From the NCBI RefSeq assembly GCF_019802345.1, contig NZ_JAINDZ010000010.1, forward strand, positions 78,397 to 142,396: a DNA stretch of 64,000 bases, read 5' to 3'. Both the position numbers and the translations under genes were made by a program. The notes beneath the pieces are model-generated. The model was not told the DNA's origin, ran no database searches, and saw nothing but the letters and a program-made list of their open reading frames with translations. How positions within the stretch are numbered: position 1 is the stretch's first letter; each line of letters begins with the position of its first letter. The stretch comes from Methylosinus sp. Sm6. GTDB taxonomy: Bacteria > Pseudomonadota > Alphaproteobacteria > Rhizobiales > Beijerinckiaceae. Below, piece by piece: positions 17,079-26,208 of this stretch.

Positions 17079-17668
17079 GGCGCGCCTCCGGCGAGGCGGG
17101 AGGCCTCGCGCATCGCCTCGGCGGGGCCGCGCGGATCGTCCCAGACGAAATCGCCGATCATCACGAATTCGGCGCCGGTGGCGGCGAGCGGGCCGATGTC
17201 CTCGAGCCGCCGCGCCAGCGCGACGCAGGGCGTCTCGAAAATCTCCGCCCACCAGGCGGCGCGCTCCAGAGCCTGCTCGAAATCTCCGTCGAACAGCAGA
17301 TAATCCGCGCCGGCTTCGCCCGCCCGCATGGCGTCGTCGCGGGTCTCGAGGCCGCCGACGCCGACGATGAAATCCGGATGCAGGCGCTTCAGCGCGGCGG
17401 CGAGGCGCTTCTCGTCGTGAGAGACATGCAGCCCGTCCGCTCCGCAGCGGGCGACGCGCTCGGCTTCGCCTTCCAGCATCAAAGCGATGTCGCGCTTCTG
17501 CGTCAGCGCGGCGACGGCCCGGACCGTCTCGTCCCCGGCGCCTTCGCCGAGCCGCAGCAGCAGGCTCGCGACATCGGCCGCCTCCAGCGCCTCCCGCAGG
17601 ACGGGCAGAAAGGCGTCGGCGGCCGTGACGAGCGGTGTCACGAGGTAGAGACGAGCAGGTTCGGACAT
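17075..17668 (-). CDS. Thiamine-phosphate-synthase-like (TMP/TENI family) protein
   Basis: A 197-residue TIM-barrel protein of the ThiE/TenI family: LYLVTP at the start, ADGLHVSHDEK in the middle, and GADYLLFDGDF. The classical ThiE signatures for diphosphate binding are weak or absent, and no thi genes are nearby, so genuine thiamine-phosphate synthase activity is doubtful. The start at 17668 has AAGGAAGAG upstream. It overlaps the Sel1 gene by 4 bases and diverges from the GT4 gene at 17861. Confidence 0.7.
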   Translation of the reverse strand: MSEPARLYLVTPLVTAADAFLPVLREALEAADVASLLLRLGEGAGDETVRAVAALTQKRDIALMLEGEAERVARCGADGLHVSHDEKRLAAALKRLHPDFIVGVGGLETRDDAMRAGEAGADYLLFDGDFEQALERAAWWAEIFETPCVALARRLEDIGPLAATGAEFVMIGDFVWDDPRGPAEAMREASRLAGGAP

Positions 17669-17860
17669 GGGCTCTTCCTTAACGGCGAGCGCGGCGGGTT
17701 TCAAACGGTGTAAGCGGCGATCGTGGCGATTACGCAGACGGCGTCTTCTGCAGGTCCGCAAACAGAACGGGCAGGTCGGCGACTCGCCGCGCCGCCTCGC
17801 TTACGCCGGCTTAAGTCCTTCTCGGCCAAGCTCTGCGCGCATCATTCTCCGGAGTCCGCC

Positions 17861-19108
17861 ATGGCCGCCCCTCATCCGACCGTCGTCATCTGCGCGGATC
17901 ATGCTTTTGTCTCCGGCGGACAGGCGAAGGTGGCGATCGAGAGCGCGCTGGGGCTCGCGGCGCATGGCGCGCGGCCGATCCTGTTCGCCGCCGCCGCGCC
18001 GGTCGACGAGCGTCTGACCGAGGCCGGCGTCGAGGTCGTCTGCCTCGATCAGCATGATCTGCTCGGCAACCCCTCGCTCGCCGCCGCCGCTCTGCAAGGC
18101 GCGTGGAATTTTCGCGCGGCGCGCGCGCTCGCCGATCTGCTCGCGCTTCTGCCGAAGGACGAGACCATCGTCCACGTGCATGGCTGGGCCAAGGCGCTCT
18201 CGCCGGCCATCGCCGCGCCGATCCGCGCCTCCGGCATGCCGGCGCTCTACACGCTGCACGAATATTTTTTGTTCTGCCCCAACGGCGGCTTTTATGATTT
18301 TCAGGCCAATGAGGCATGCCGGCGCACGCCGCTCTCGGCCGCCTGCTGGTCGAGGAATTGCGACAGCCGCGATTATCCGCGCAAGCTCTGGCGCAACGCC
18401 CGTCTCGCCGTGGCGCGGGGCGTCGCGCGCCTGCCCGAGATTTTTTCGGATTTCATCTGCATCTCGGATTATCAGCAAAAGATTGTCGCGCCCTTCCTGC
18501 CGAAGAGCGCGCGCCTGCATCGCCTGTCCAATCCGATCGACTGCGAGGACCTCGGGCGCAAGAGCGCGCCGGCCTCGGGCGAGGCGATCTTCGTCGGGCG
18601 CCTTTCGGCCGAGAAGGGCGCCTTTCTCTTCGCCGAGGCGGCGGCGCGGACGGGCCTTCGCCCGGTGTTCATCGGCGACGGGCCGATCGCCGAGACCTTG
18701 CGCGCGCGCTTCCCCGATGCGCGCTTTCTCGGCTGGCTGCCGCCGAATCAGGTGCGCGCGCAGATGCGCGCGGCGCGCGCGCTGGTGTTTCCCTCGCTCT
18801 GGTACGAGGGCCAGCCGCTCACCGTGCTGGAGGCCAAGGCCATGGGCACGCCGATCATCGTCTCCGATATTTGCGCCGGCCGCGAGGAGGTGGAGGACGG
18901 CGTGAGCGGGCTGTGGTTTGCGAGCGGCGACGTCGATGCGCTCGCCGCCGCGCTGCTTCGGCTGCAGGACGACGCGCTGGTCGCGCGGCTTTCCGACGGG
19001 GCCTATGACGCCTTCTGGCGCGATCCGCCGACGCTGGACCGGCATGTCGAGCGCATTCTGGTCGCCTATGCCGAGCTGATCGAGCGTCGTCGAGCCGCGG
19101 CCGCCTGA
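17861..19108 (+). CDS. GT4-family glycosyltransferase
   Basis: A 415-residue retaining glycosyltransferase of the GT-B fold. The N-terminal acceptor half opens with VVICADHAFVSGGQAKVAIE; the C-terminal donor half has EAIFVGRLSAEKGAFLF, FIGDGP and FPSLWYEGQPLTVLEAKAMG, the E-x7-E-type donor-sugar motif. Probably a cytoplasmic enzyme in surface polysaccharide synthesis. It stands alone between divergent and intergenic DNA. The start at 17861 has CGGAG upstream; an in-frame start at 17723 would add 46 unlikely residues. Confidence 0.88.
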   Translation: MAAPHPTVVICADHAFVSGGQAKVAIESALGLAAHGARPILFAAAAPVDERLTEAGVEVVCLDQHDLLGNPSLAAAALQGAWNFRAARALADLLALLPKDETIVHVHGWAKALSPAIAAPIRASGMPALYTLHEYFLFCPNGGFYDFQANEACRRTPLSAACWSRNCDSRDYPRKLWRNARLAVARGVARLPEIFSDFICISDYQQKIVAPFLPKSARLHRLSNPIDCEDLGRKSAPASGEAIFVGRLSAEKGAFLFAEAAARTGLRPVFIGDGPIAETLRARFPDARFLGWLPPNQVRAQMRAARALVFPSLWYEGQPLTVLEAKAMGTPIIVSDICAGREEVEDGVSGLWFASGDVDALAAALLRLQDDALVARLSDGAYDAFWRDPPTLDRHVERILVAYAELIERRRAAAA

Positions 19109-19535
19109 GTAGCTTTTTTTTTCCGGCGTCATCCGCCGCGCGCCGTATTGCGTCGCCGCGGCCGAAGGCGCGAGGACAGCCTTCTCCCGCGCCGCAGATT
19201 CGTCTCGGCGGAGCATTTATCGCGACGAGGAGAAGACGCGGCGTTCCGCAGCCGACGGCGCGAAACGAATGAAAATCTATGGAAATCGGGCGTGATAGAC
19301 TAATTATGGCATCATACCATAGATAACAAGTGCAATATCACGATTTGTGGCAATTATTGTATATTTTATTCTATGCATATGCCGGTATATCGGCGCGATC
19401 GATTCAAAAAAATGTTGCATATATAGAAATACATCGTCTAGCTTGAGAAATATTGCGCGGGATCGTCGCTTCAAAGACCTTCTTCTGGACGCGCTTTGGC
19501 GTCGTGAAGCGCATTGATCTCAACGGAGATGATAA
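19109..19535. other. AT-rich upstream region of the TonB-receptor gene
   Basis: A 427-base gap without a gene. Between about 19259 and 19445 the DNA is strikingly AT-rich against the GC-rich background. It contains an 8-bp inverted repeat (ATCTATGG at 19275-19282, CCATAGAT at 19317-19324) and runs such as TATTGTATATTTTATT. This is probably the promoter and regulator-binding region of the receptor. No clear Fur or RirA box was recognised. Confidence 0.55.
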
Positions 19536-22064
19536 ATGACTTGTTTTGGGCTGGATAGCCGACCGATCATCGAAAGTCTCGGCCGTCATCCTCGATCGGA
19601 ACGGCGATCGCGCGCGGCCTCGCTCGGCGCCAGCGTGCTGGCGATGGCTGTTTCCATGGCCACAGGCGCGGCGGGGCAGGAGCGCGCCTCGGCCGGGCGG
19701 GCGCAGGCCAAGGAGACCGTCGAGGACATTATCGTGACCGGCACGCGCGACTATGGCGTCAAGGCGCGCGAGAGCGCGGCGCCGGTCACCGTGATCAGCA
19801 GCGAGCGGCTGAAGGCGACCGGCCGAACCAATCTCGTCGATGCGCTCCAGCGCCTCGAGCCCACCTATTCGATCTATGGCGTCGGCGGCGATCTCAACAA
19901 TCTCGTGCGCTCGCCGCGACTGCGCGGGCTCACCGCCAGCCATGTGCTGGTGCTCGTCAACGGCAAGAGGCGCCACGGCACGGCCAATCTCTCCTCGACC
20001 GGCTTCACCAAAGGCGCGGCCGGCGCCGATCTCGATCTCATTCCCGTCGCCCTCGTCGACCACATCGAAATTCTGGAGGATGGCGCCGCGGCTCAATACG
20101 GCTCCGACGCGATCGCCGGAGTGATCAACATCATATTGAAGAATTCGCCCGAGGGCGGCGGCGTGTCGGCGCTCGTCGGCTCTTATGGCGCCAGCTATAA
20201 TCCAAACACGCATGGCAATGGGCTGACGCGCAATCTGCAAGCCGACGCGGCCTTTCCGCTGGGCGAGACCGGCTTCCTCGATCTCGGCGCCGACCTCACC
20301 TCGCATCTGCACAGCAATCAGACCGGCCCCGATCGGACGCAGTCCGGAAACGGGCTGCGCGTCGGTCCCGGAACCGCCTATCCGTGGGTCGATCCCAATG
20401 TCGCGTCCATCATCGGCGACGCGGCTTACATCAATGGAACGGCGGGGCTCAATGCGGGCTTCACGCTCGACAACGACGTCGAGCTCTATCTGTTCGGCAC
20501 GGGAGCCGGACGGCGCGGCGAGTCGTTCCAGAATTACCGCGCGCCCAATCTCAATGGAACCGCGCCGTCGAAGATCATCGACATCAACGGCTTCGTGCCG
20601 GCCGAGACGATCCATGAGGAGGATTGGAGCCTCACCGGCGGCGCCAGGGGCAAGATCTTCGACGATGTGCGATGGGATCTCGCTTTGACCTATGGCTCCG
20701 ACAAGATCGATGTCGGCCTCAACCAATCCGCGAATGTGGCCTTGTTCAACGACACGCTCGCGGCGACCGGCGTCGGCTGGACGCCGCGCCAATTCTATAT
20801 CGGACAATATTTCCGTACCGAGCGGACGATCAATCTCGATCTGCGCAAGGAAGTCGCGCCGAGCTTTCTCTCATTTCCGGTCAATGTCGCGATCGGAGCC
20901 GAAAATCGCAACGAGACCTATGCGGTGCGGCGCGGCGATTTCTTTTCCTATTACTCGTCGGGACCGTCCGCCTGGGTCGGCATAAGGCCCACGGACGAGA
21001 GCGATCACGCCCGCGATTCTTTCGCCGGCTATGCCGACCTCAGCGCCAAGCCCTTGCCGCAATGGAAGATCGACATCGCCGGACGCTATGAGACCTATAG
21101 CGATTTCGGCGACACGGTGAACGGCAAATTATCCACCCGCTACGATATTCTGCCGCAGCTCGGCGTGCGCGGCACGGTCAGCACCGGCTTTCGCGCGCCG
21201 ACGCTCGCCGAGGAATATTTTTCCCAGACCACCGTCTCGCCCACCATCGCCAATGTGGTGCTGCCGCCCAATTCGGCAGCCGCGCGCGTCGCGGGCGCCG
21301 AGCCGCTGAAGCCCGAGAAGTCGACCAATATCAGCGTCGGCGTGGTGGCCGAGCCGTTGAAGGACCTGCATGTCTCGGTCGACGCCTATCAGATCGACCT
21401 GCGCGACCGCATCGTCGCGACCGGCGGCCTCACCGGCGCCGCGGCGCTCGCCGCCATCGCCGCGAGCGGCAATGCATTGCAGGCCGGAGCCGCGGGTTCC
21501 GTCAGCTTCTTCGTGAACGGCGCCGACACGCGCACGCGCGGCGTCGATGTGAAGGCGGACTATGCCTATGACCTCGGGGCTTACGGCGCGGTTCGCCTCG
21601 ATGCGGCGGCGAGCTTTCTCGAGACGACGATTCTCTCCGTCGCGGCGGCTCCGGCCCCGTTCAACGGCGCGCCTCTGCTCAGCGCGGCGGCGCGCTCCAA
21701 CATCACCGATCTCACCCCGCGCACGAAAGTCGTCTTCGGCGGCTCCTATCTCTACGACGCCTGGACCGTCTCGCTGCATTTCACGCAATATGGGACTGTC
21801 AGCGCGGTCAGCGCCTCGCCGCTGACCGGCGCCGCCCCCTTCTTCACCAATGTCATCACGCCGAAATTCATCACCGATGGCGAGATCGCCTATGATTTCG
21901 GCTCGGGCCTGCGCGCGGCCATCGGCGGGAACAATCTGTTCGGCGTGCGGCCCGACCAGACCAACCCCCTCTCGCGCAGCTTCGGCGCCGCGATCTTTCC
22001 GGCCTTCTCGCCCTTCGGCGTCAATGGCGGATATTATTACATCCGCGCCTCGCTGCGGTTTTAG
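19536..22064 (+). CDS. TonB-dependent outer-membrane receptor
   Basis: An 842-residue receptor. A signal sequence (ASVLAMAVSMATGAAG) is followed by a TonB-box-like EDIIVTGTR, a plug domain (about 60-190, ending YGSDAIAGVINIILK) and a 22-strand barrel that ends in an aromatic residue (YYYIRASLRF). Such proteins import siderophore-bound iron, cobalamin, copper chelators or sugars using TonB energy. The ligand cannot be told from sequence, and no siderophore or regulator genes are adjacent. A GGAG site lies 12 bases before the ATG. The AT-rich upstream DNA suggests tight regulation. Confidence 0.92.
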   Translation: MTCFGLDSRPIIESLGRHPRSERRSRAASLGASVLAMAVSMATGAAGQERASAGRAQAKETVEDIIVTGTRDYGVKARESAAPVTVISSERLKATGRTNLVDALQRLEPTYSIYGVGGDLNNLVRSPRLRGLTASHVLVLVNGKRRHGTANLSSTGFTKGAAGADLDLIPVALVDHIEILEDGAAAQYGSDAIAGVINIILKNSPEGGGVSALVGSYGASYNPNTHGNGLTRNLQADAAFPLGETGFLDLGADLTSHLHSNQTGPDRTQSGNGLRVGPGTAYPWVDPNVASIIGDAAYINGTAGLNAGFTLDNDVELYLFGTGAGRRGESFQNYRAPNLNGTAPSKIIDINGFVPAETIHEEDWSLTGGARGKIFDDVRWDLALTYGSDKIDVGLNQSANVALFNDTLAATGVGWTPRQFYIGQYFRTERTINLDLRKEVAPSFLSFPVNVAIGAENRNETYAVRRGDFFSYYSSGPSAWVGIRPTDESDHARDSFAGYADLSAKPLPQWKIDIAGRYETYSDFGDTVNGKLSTRYDILPQLGVRGTVSTGFRAPTLAEEYFSQTTVSPTIANVVLPPNSAAARVAGAEPLKPEKSTNISVGVVAEPLKDLHVSVDAYQIDLRDRIVATGGLTGAAALAAIAASGNALQAGAAGSVSFFVNGADTRTRGVDVKADYAYDLGAYGAVRLDAAASFLETTILSVAAAPAPFNGAPLLSAAARSNITDLTPRTKVVFGGSYLYDAWTVSLHFTQYGTVSAVSASPLTGAAPFFTNVITPKFITDGEIAYDFGSGLRAAIGGNNLFGVRPDQTNPLSRSFGAAIFPAFSPFGVNGGYYYIRASLRF

Positions 22065-22091
22065 AGAAAGCGAGCCGGGACGGGGGAAGCG

Positions 22092-24329
22092 TCAGCTCGC
22101 CTGCCGCTCGTTCCCCGCCCGCGCCGCAGCGTCGCGCTCCGTGGCGAGCGGCAGACGCGCCAGCATGCCGATCAATGCGCGGTCGCCGAGCACCACCAGG
22201 CGCTCGCGGCGATCGAGCCAGTCGACCGCCTGCTCCAAAGTCTCGGCGTCGGCGAGCTTGGCTTCGGCCATGGCGCGATCGGCGGAAATCTGGCCGCGCA
22301 CGCGCGGCGGCCGGGCCGGCAGCCAGTCCTCGTGCAGCGCGCGCAGCTCCGGATCGGCGTGAATGGCGAGGAGGCCGTTCACATCGTCCTGTCCGGAGCG
22401 GGCGAGCAGGCGGTGCAGCGCGCGGCCGCGCCGGGCGATCGGCGGCGTCCTCGTCTCCTCGGGCGTCACCAGCACGCCGGCGCGGCGGAAGACGAGGCCG
22501 AGCCAGCGCTGGCCGGTGATCCAGGAGATGACGATCGCCAGAATGAGGCCGGCGATGGTCGGCGACATCCAGGCGACGAGCGAGGGCGAGATCATGAGGC
22601 CCGCGACCAGCGTCAGCAGGCCGAGCGCCACATGCGACTGATGCCGCTTGACGATGTATTTGAACGGCACCGAGCCGTCGTCGCGCCGCTGCGGGTCCCA
22701 GCCGGTGTCGAAGCCGAACAGAATATGGAACACATGGCCGGTCTGGATCAGCATCATGATCGGCGCGAACAGCGCCGACATCAGCACTTCGAACAAGGTG
22801 GAGACGAGCAGCATGAAGACGCCGCCCGAGCCGCGCCGCGTCTTGGCGTCGATGAGCGCCAGCGCGAGGCCGAAGGCCTTGGGCGCGAGCAGGATCGCCA
22901 TGGTGAGCGCGAACAGCGCCAGTGAGCGCTCGGCGTCGAAGCGCGGCCACACGGGAAACAGCGTGAACTGCGAGGTGAAATATTCCGGCCGGAAATAGCT
23001 CGCCTGGAACACGAGCGCGATGCCGACGAGCAGCTGACAGAGCCACAGCGGCGAGGTCAGATAGCCGAATATGCCGGTGAGGAAATGCTGGCGCGAGGCC
23101 CAATGGAAGCCGCGCGCCCAGAGCACCCGGGAATGCTGCAGATTGCCTTGGCACCAGCGCCGGTCGCGGATCGAGAGGTCGATCAGCGAGGGCGGGCTCT
23201 CCTCATAGGAGCCGTCCAGCGTCGGCATCATATAGACGGCGTAGCCGGCGCGGCGGATCAGCGCCGCCTCGACGAAATCATGGCTGAGGATGTGCCCGCC
23301 GAAGGGCGGGCGTCCTTTGAGGTCCGGCAGGCCGCAATGATGGGCGAAGGCTTCGGTGCGGATAATGGCGTTATGGCCCCAGTAATTGCCGTCGCGCCCC
23401 ATCCATTGCGAGAGGCCGGCGGCGATGACGGGCCCATAGATGCGCGCGGCGAATTGCTGCACGCGCGCGAAGAGCGTGTTGCGGTTGATGATCAGCGGCA
23501 GCGTCTGGATGATGCCCGCGTCCGGGTCCGCCTCCATCGCCGCGGCGAGGCGAACGATGGTCTCGCCGGCCATCAGGCTGTCGGCGTCGAGCACCACCAT
23601 CTGCTCATAGGCGCCGCCCCAGCGGGTAACGAAATCGGCGATATTGCCGGCCTTGCGGCTGATGTTCTTCTCGCGCCGGCGGTAATAGACCCGCGCCTGC
23701 GGCCCGAGCCGGCGGCGCATGGCGATGAACGCCCGCTCCTCGGCGATCCAAATGTCGGGATTGGTGGTGTCCGAGAGGAAGAACCAGTCGAAATTCGCGC
23801 CGAAGCCGGTCGCCTCGACGTCCTGCAGGATGGCCTGCAGCGCGCCGAACACCCGGCTCGGCGCCTCGTTGTAGATCGGCATGACCACGGCCGTGCGGGC
23901 GTCGAGGCGCTCCGGCATGGACGGCGGGCGGCGCGAGGCGAGCAGCGCGAAGAAGCCGACGACGGCGCTGGAGAAGGCGAGGGCGATCCAGGAGAAATTG
24001 AGCACGAACAGCGCGAGCAGCGCCCATTTCAGCGTCGTGACGCCGCCGACGTCGATGACGCGATACATCTCGTGGCCGCCGTAGACGGTGAGCGCCAGCC
24101 CGCCGCCGAAGGTGACGAGACGCGAGATCCAGGGCGTGCGACGCAGCGCCGGCGCCGCGAGCGGCCGCCGCTTGCGCGCGTCGAAGCGCCACAGCGATTG
24201 CGTCGGCATGCCGAGCCGACACTCGCGCGGCATGGGCGGGGCGGCGGCCGGATCGGCGGCCGGCGCAGCGGGCGTGTCTTCGGCCGGCGGCGCCGGCTCG
24301 ACCAGAGGGAGGGCTGCTACTGCGTCCAT
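22092..24329 (-). CDS. opgH: Periplasmic glucan glucosyltransferase OpgH (MdoH)
   Basis: A 745-residue inner-membrane GT2 enzyme that polymerises UDP-glucose into osmoregulated periplasmic glucan. Two N-terminal membrane helices (about 67-130) precede the catalytic domain with VVMPIYNEAPSRVF, VLDADSLMAG, YWGHNAIIRT, GHILSHDFVEAALIRRAG and the RDRRWCQGNLQH motif (the QxxRW-type signature). Several further helices follow. It overlaps the end of opgG by 13 bases, a standard opgGH operon. Confidence 0.93.
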   Translation of the reverse strand: MDAVAALPLVEPAPPAEDTPAAPAADPAAAPPMPRECRLGMPTQSLWRFDARKRRPLAAPALRRTPWISRLVTFGGGLALTVYGGHEMYRVIDVGGVTTLKWALLALFVLNFSWIALAFSSAVVGFFALLASRRPPSMPERLDARTAVVMPIYNEAPSRVFGALQAILQDVEATGFGANFDWFFLSDTTNPDIWIAEERAFIAMRRRLGPQARVYYRRREKNISRKAGNIADFVTRWGGAYEQMVVLDADSLMAGETIVRLAAAMEADPDAGIIQTLPLIINRNTLFARVQQFAARIYGPVIAAGLSQWMGRDGNYWGHNAIIRTEAFAHHCGLPDLKGRPPFGGHILSHDFVEAALIRRAGYAVYMMPTLDGSYEESPPSLIDLSIRDRRWCQGNLQHSRVLWARGFHWASRQHFLTGIFGYLTSPLWLCQLLVGIALVFQASYFRPEYFTSQFTLFPVWPRFDAERSLALFALTMAILLAPKAFGLALALIDAKTRRGSGGVFMLLVSTLFEVLMSALFAPIMMLIQTGHVFHILFGFDTGWDPQRRDDGSVPFKYIVKRHQSHVALGLLTLVAGLMISPSLVAWMSPTIAGLILAIVISWITGQRWLGLVFRRAGVLVTPEETRTPPIARRGRALHRLLARSGQDDVNGLLAIHADPELRALHEDWLPARPPRVRGQISADRAMAEAKLADAETLEQAVDWLDRRERLVVLGDRALIGMLARLPLATERDAAARAGNERQAS

Positions 24330-25855
24330 CTATAGAGCCAGGTTTCGCTGAGCGGCTCGTCGCCAGACCGGAGCACGAGGCGCATCTCGCAGAAGGTTTC
24401 GCCGGCCGGGTCGACGTCGAAGACGACTCGGCAGGTTTTCGCCTGCGGATTGCAGAAGGTGCGAATGTTCGTCGCCGATCCGGGCGAGGTGGTCAAGGCC
24501 GCTCGGACAGTGGCCGTGCGCTGCGGATCGGCGAGAGGCTCGCCTACGAACACGACGATAAAGCGGCGCATTTTGGGAACGGGCGAGCGCCCGCCCCGCG
24601 CCGTCGCCGCAATGGCCAGCGGCGGGCGGGCCGGCGGATTCCAGCACCAGAACTGCCGGTAGGCGAAGGTCGCCTCCTTGCCGACGGCGAATGCCTGCTT
24701 GGGCCGCCAATAGGCGACGATATTGGCGTTGATCTCGGATTCGGAGGGGATCTCGACGAGCTGCACCGACCCCTCTCCCCAATCGCCGATCGGCTCCACC
24801 CAGAGCGAGGGGCGGCGCTCCCAATGCTGCACATCGTCCTCATAGGCGTCGATGTCGCGCTCGCGCATCAGGAAGCCCAGCCCTTTTGGATTGGCGTCGA
24901 CGAAGGCGGATATCTGTAATGTGTCGCGGTTGGAGACCGGGCGCCACAGCCATTCGTCTTTTCCGGTCAGCATCTGCAGGCCATTGGTCTCGGCGACGGC
25001 CGGCCGCACGTCGTCGGTGCGGCGGTGGTCGAGCGGCGTGAACAGAGAGGACGCAGCGGCTCCGGCGAGGCCGAGGTGGTCGATCGCCGCGCGCGGAATC
25101 AGCGTCATCTCGGTGTCGATCAGCGTCGCCTCGCCGGGGCGCAGGGTGAAGCGATAGGCGCCGACCACGCTCTGCGATTCGAGCAGGGCATGGATGACGA
25201 GGGCGTTGTCGGCGAGGGTCGGCTTTTCGATCCAGAAGACGCGGAAGGCAGGAAACTCCTCGCCGCGCGGATCGGCGGTGCGGACCGAGAGGCCGCGGGC
25301 GGTCACGCCGAGGGTCTGGCCCGGCGCCACGGCCCGATAGAAGCTCGCGCCCTGGAACAGAGCCAGCTCGGTATCGCGGCCATCCTCGCGCCGGCCGAGC
25401 ACGCGAAAGCCGGAGAAGCCGACGTCCGGCGCCTTGTCGCCGACCTTCAACGCGCCGTAGTCGAAGCTCGCCTGGTCGTAAGCAACGCGCCGGGCGAGAT
25501 TGTCCTCGACCACGAACAGCTCGACCGAAGCGGCGAATATGAAGCCGCGGTGCAGCGGCTCGAGCGAGAAGCCGCGGTTCTCGCCGCTCCATATGGCTGC
25601 GCCGGGCCGCGTCTTGATGCCGACATATTGCTCATAGCCGAGATTGGCGAAGGGCTCGCGCAGATCGGTCGGGGGCGGGGCGAAGGGACGCTTGGCGACG
25701 GCTCGGGCGATGTCGAGCACCGCGTCGCGGTTGAACGGGACGGGCGCGCCGGGCGCCGGCGCGGCGGGCGCGGTCTGAGCCGCTCCGCGGCCCGGCCCGA
25801 CGCTCGCGGCGAGAGTGGTCAGGGCGGCTTTCAGGACGTCTCTGCGTTCGAGCAT
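24317..25855 (-). CDS. opgG: Glucan biosynthesis protein OpgG/OpgD family (MdoG)
   Basis: A 512-residue periplasmic protein required for the structure of osmoregulated periplasmic glucans. The signal sequence carries a twin-arginine motif (ERRDVLKAALTTLAASVG), as in OpgD. The mature part shows family motifs FANLGYEQYVGIK, YDQASFDYG, GFRVLGRR and the central SLWVEPIGDWGEGSVQLVEIP. The gene begins the opgGH operon and overlaps opgH. The Tat signal suggests folding before export; assignment as OpgG or OpgD is not settled by sequence reading alone. Confidence 0.9.
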   Translation of the reverse strand: MLERRDVLKAALTTLAASVGPGRGAAQTAPAAPAPGAPVPFNRDAVLDIARAVAKRPFAPPPTDLREPFANLGYEQYVGIKTRPGAAIWSGENRGFSLEPLHRGFIFAASVELFVVEDNLARRVAYDQASFDYGALKVGDKAPDVGFSGFRVLGRREDGRDTELALFQGASFYRAVAPGQTLGVTARGLSVRTADPRGEEFPAFRVFWIEKPTLADNALVIHALLESQSVVGAYRFTLRPGEATLIDTEMTLIPRAAIDHLGLAGAAASSLFTPLDHRRTDDVRPAVAETNGLQMLTGKDEWLWRPVSNRDTLQISAFVDANPKGLGFLMRERDIDAYEDDVQHWERRPSLWVEPIGDWGEGSVQLVEIPSESEINANIVAYWRPKQAFAVGKEATFAYRQFWCWNPPARPPLAIAATARGGRSPVPKMRRFIVVFVGEPLADPQRTATVRAALTTSPGSATNIRTFCNPQAKTCRVVFDVDPAGETFCEMRLVLRSGDEPLSETWLYRWTQ

Positions 25856-25991
25856 TGGGAGGCCGGAATTCGGGCTGGAATCGGTAGATTGGAGGAAGCG
25901 GCGCGGGCGCCAGACGGGTATACCCGAAAGATCGCGGATCGGAATGCGATTCTTTGCTCGTTGGTCGCGTGATCGAGAGGCTTGCGGCCTG

Positions 25992-26094
25992 GAGCGCTTT
26001 CCGATCGAACGGAATCGTTCGATCGATCAGAATTCGCTCCAAATCAAAAAAAGCTGGAGCGATTTTCGATCCATTCGGATCGGAAACTGCTCTA
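25992..26094. repeat. Dispersed repeat family C, copy 1
   Basis: About 103 bases starting GAGCGCTTTCCGATCGAACG, with CGCTCCAAATCAAAAAAAGCTGGAGCG in the middle and ending GATCGGAAACTGCTC. The reverse complement occurs at 43805-43902 with about 85-90% identity by eye. It lies in the 353-base gap between opgG and glmU, which also holds a short TTCG hairpin near 26175 and otherwise nothing I can name. Confidence 0.7.
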
Positions 26095-26208
26095 GTGTTT
26101 CGGAATGAGGCTGCGAGAGGGCCCCCTCCCCCGATTCGCGGGAGCAGACGGGCGGGGCTCCGCAGTCGACCCTGAGCCTTCGGGCTCGCACGCACATGCG
26201 CGGACGCC

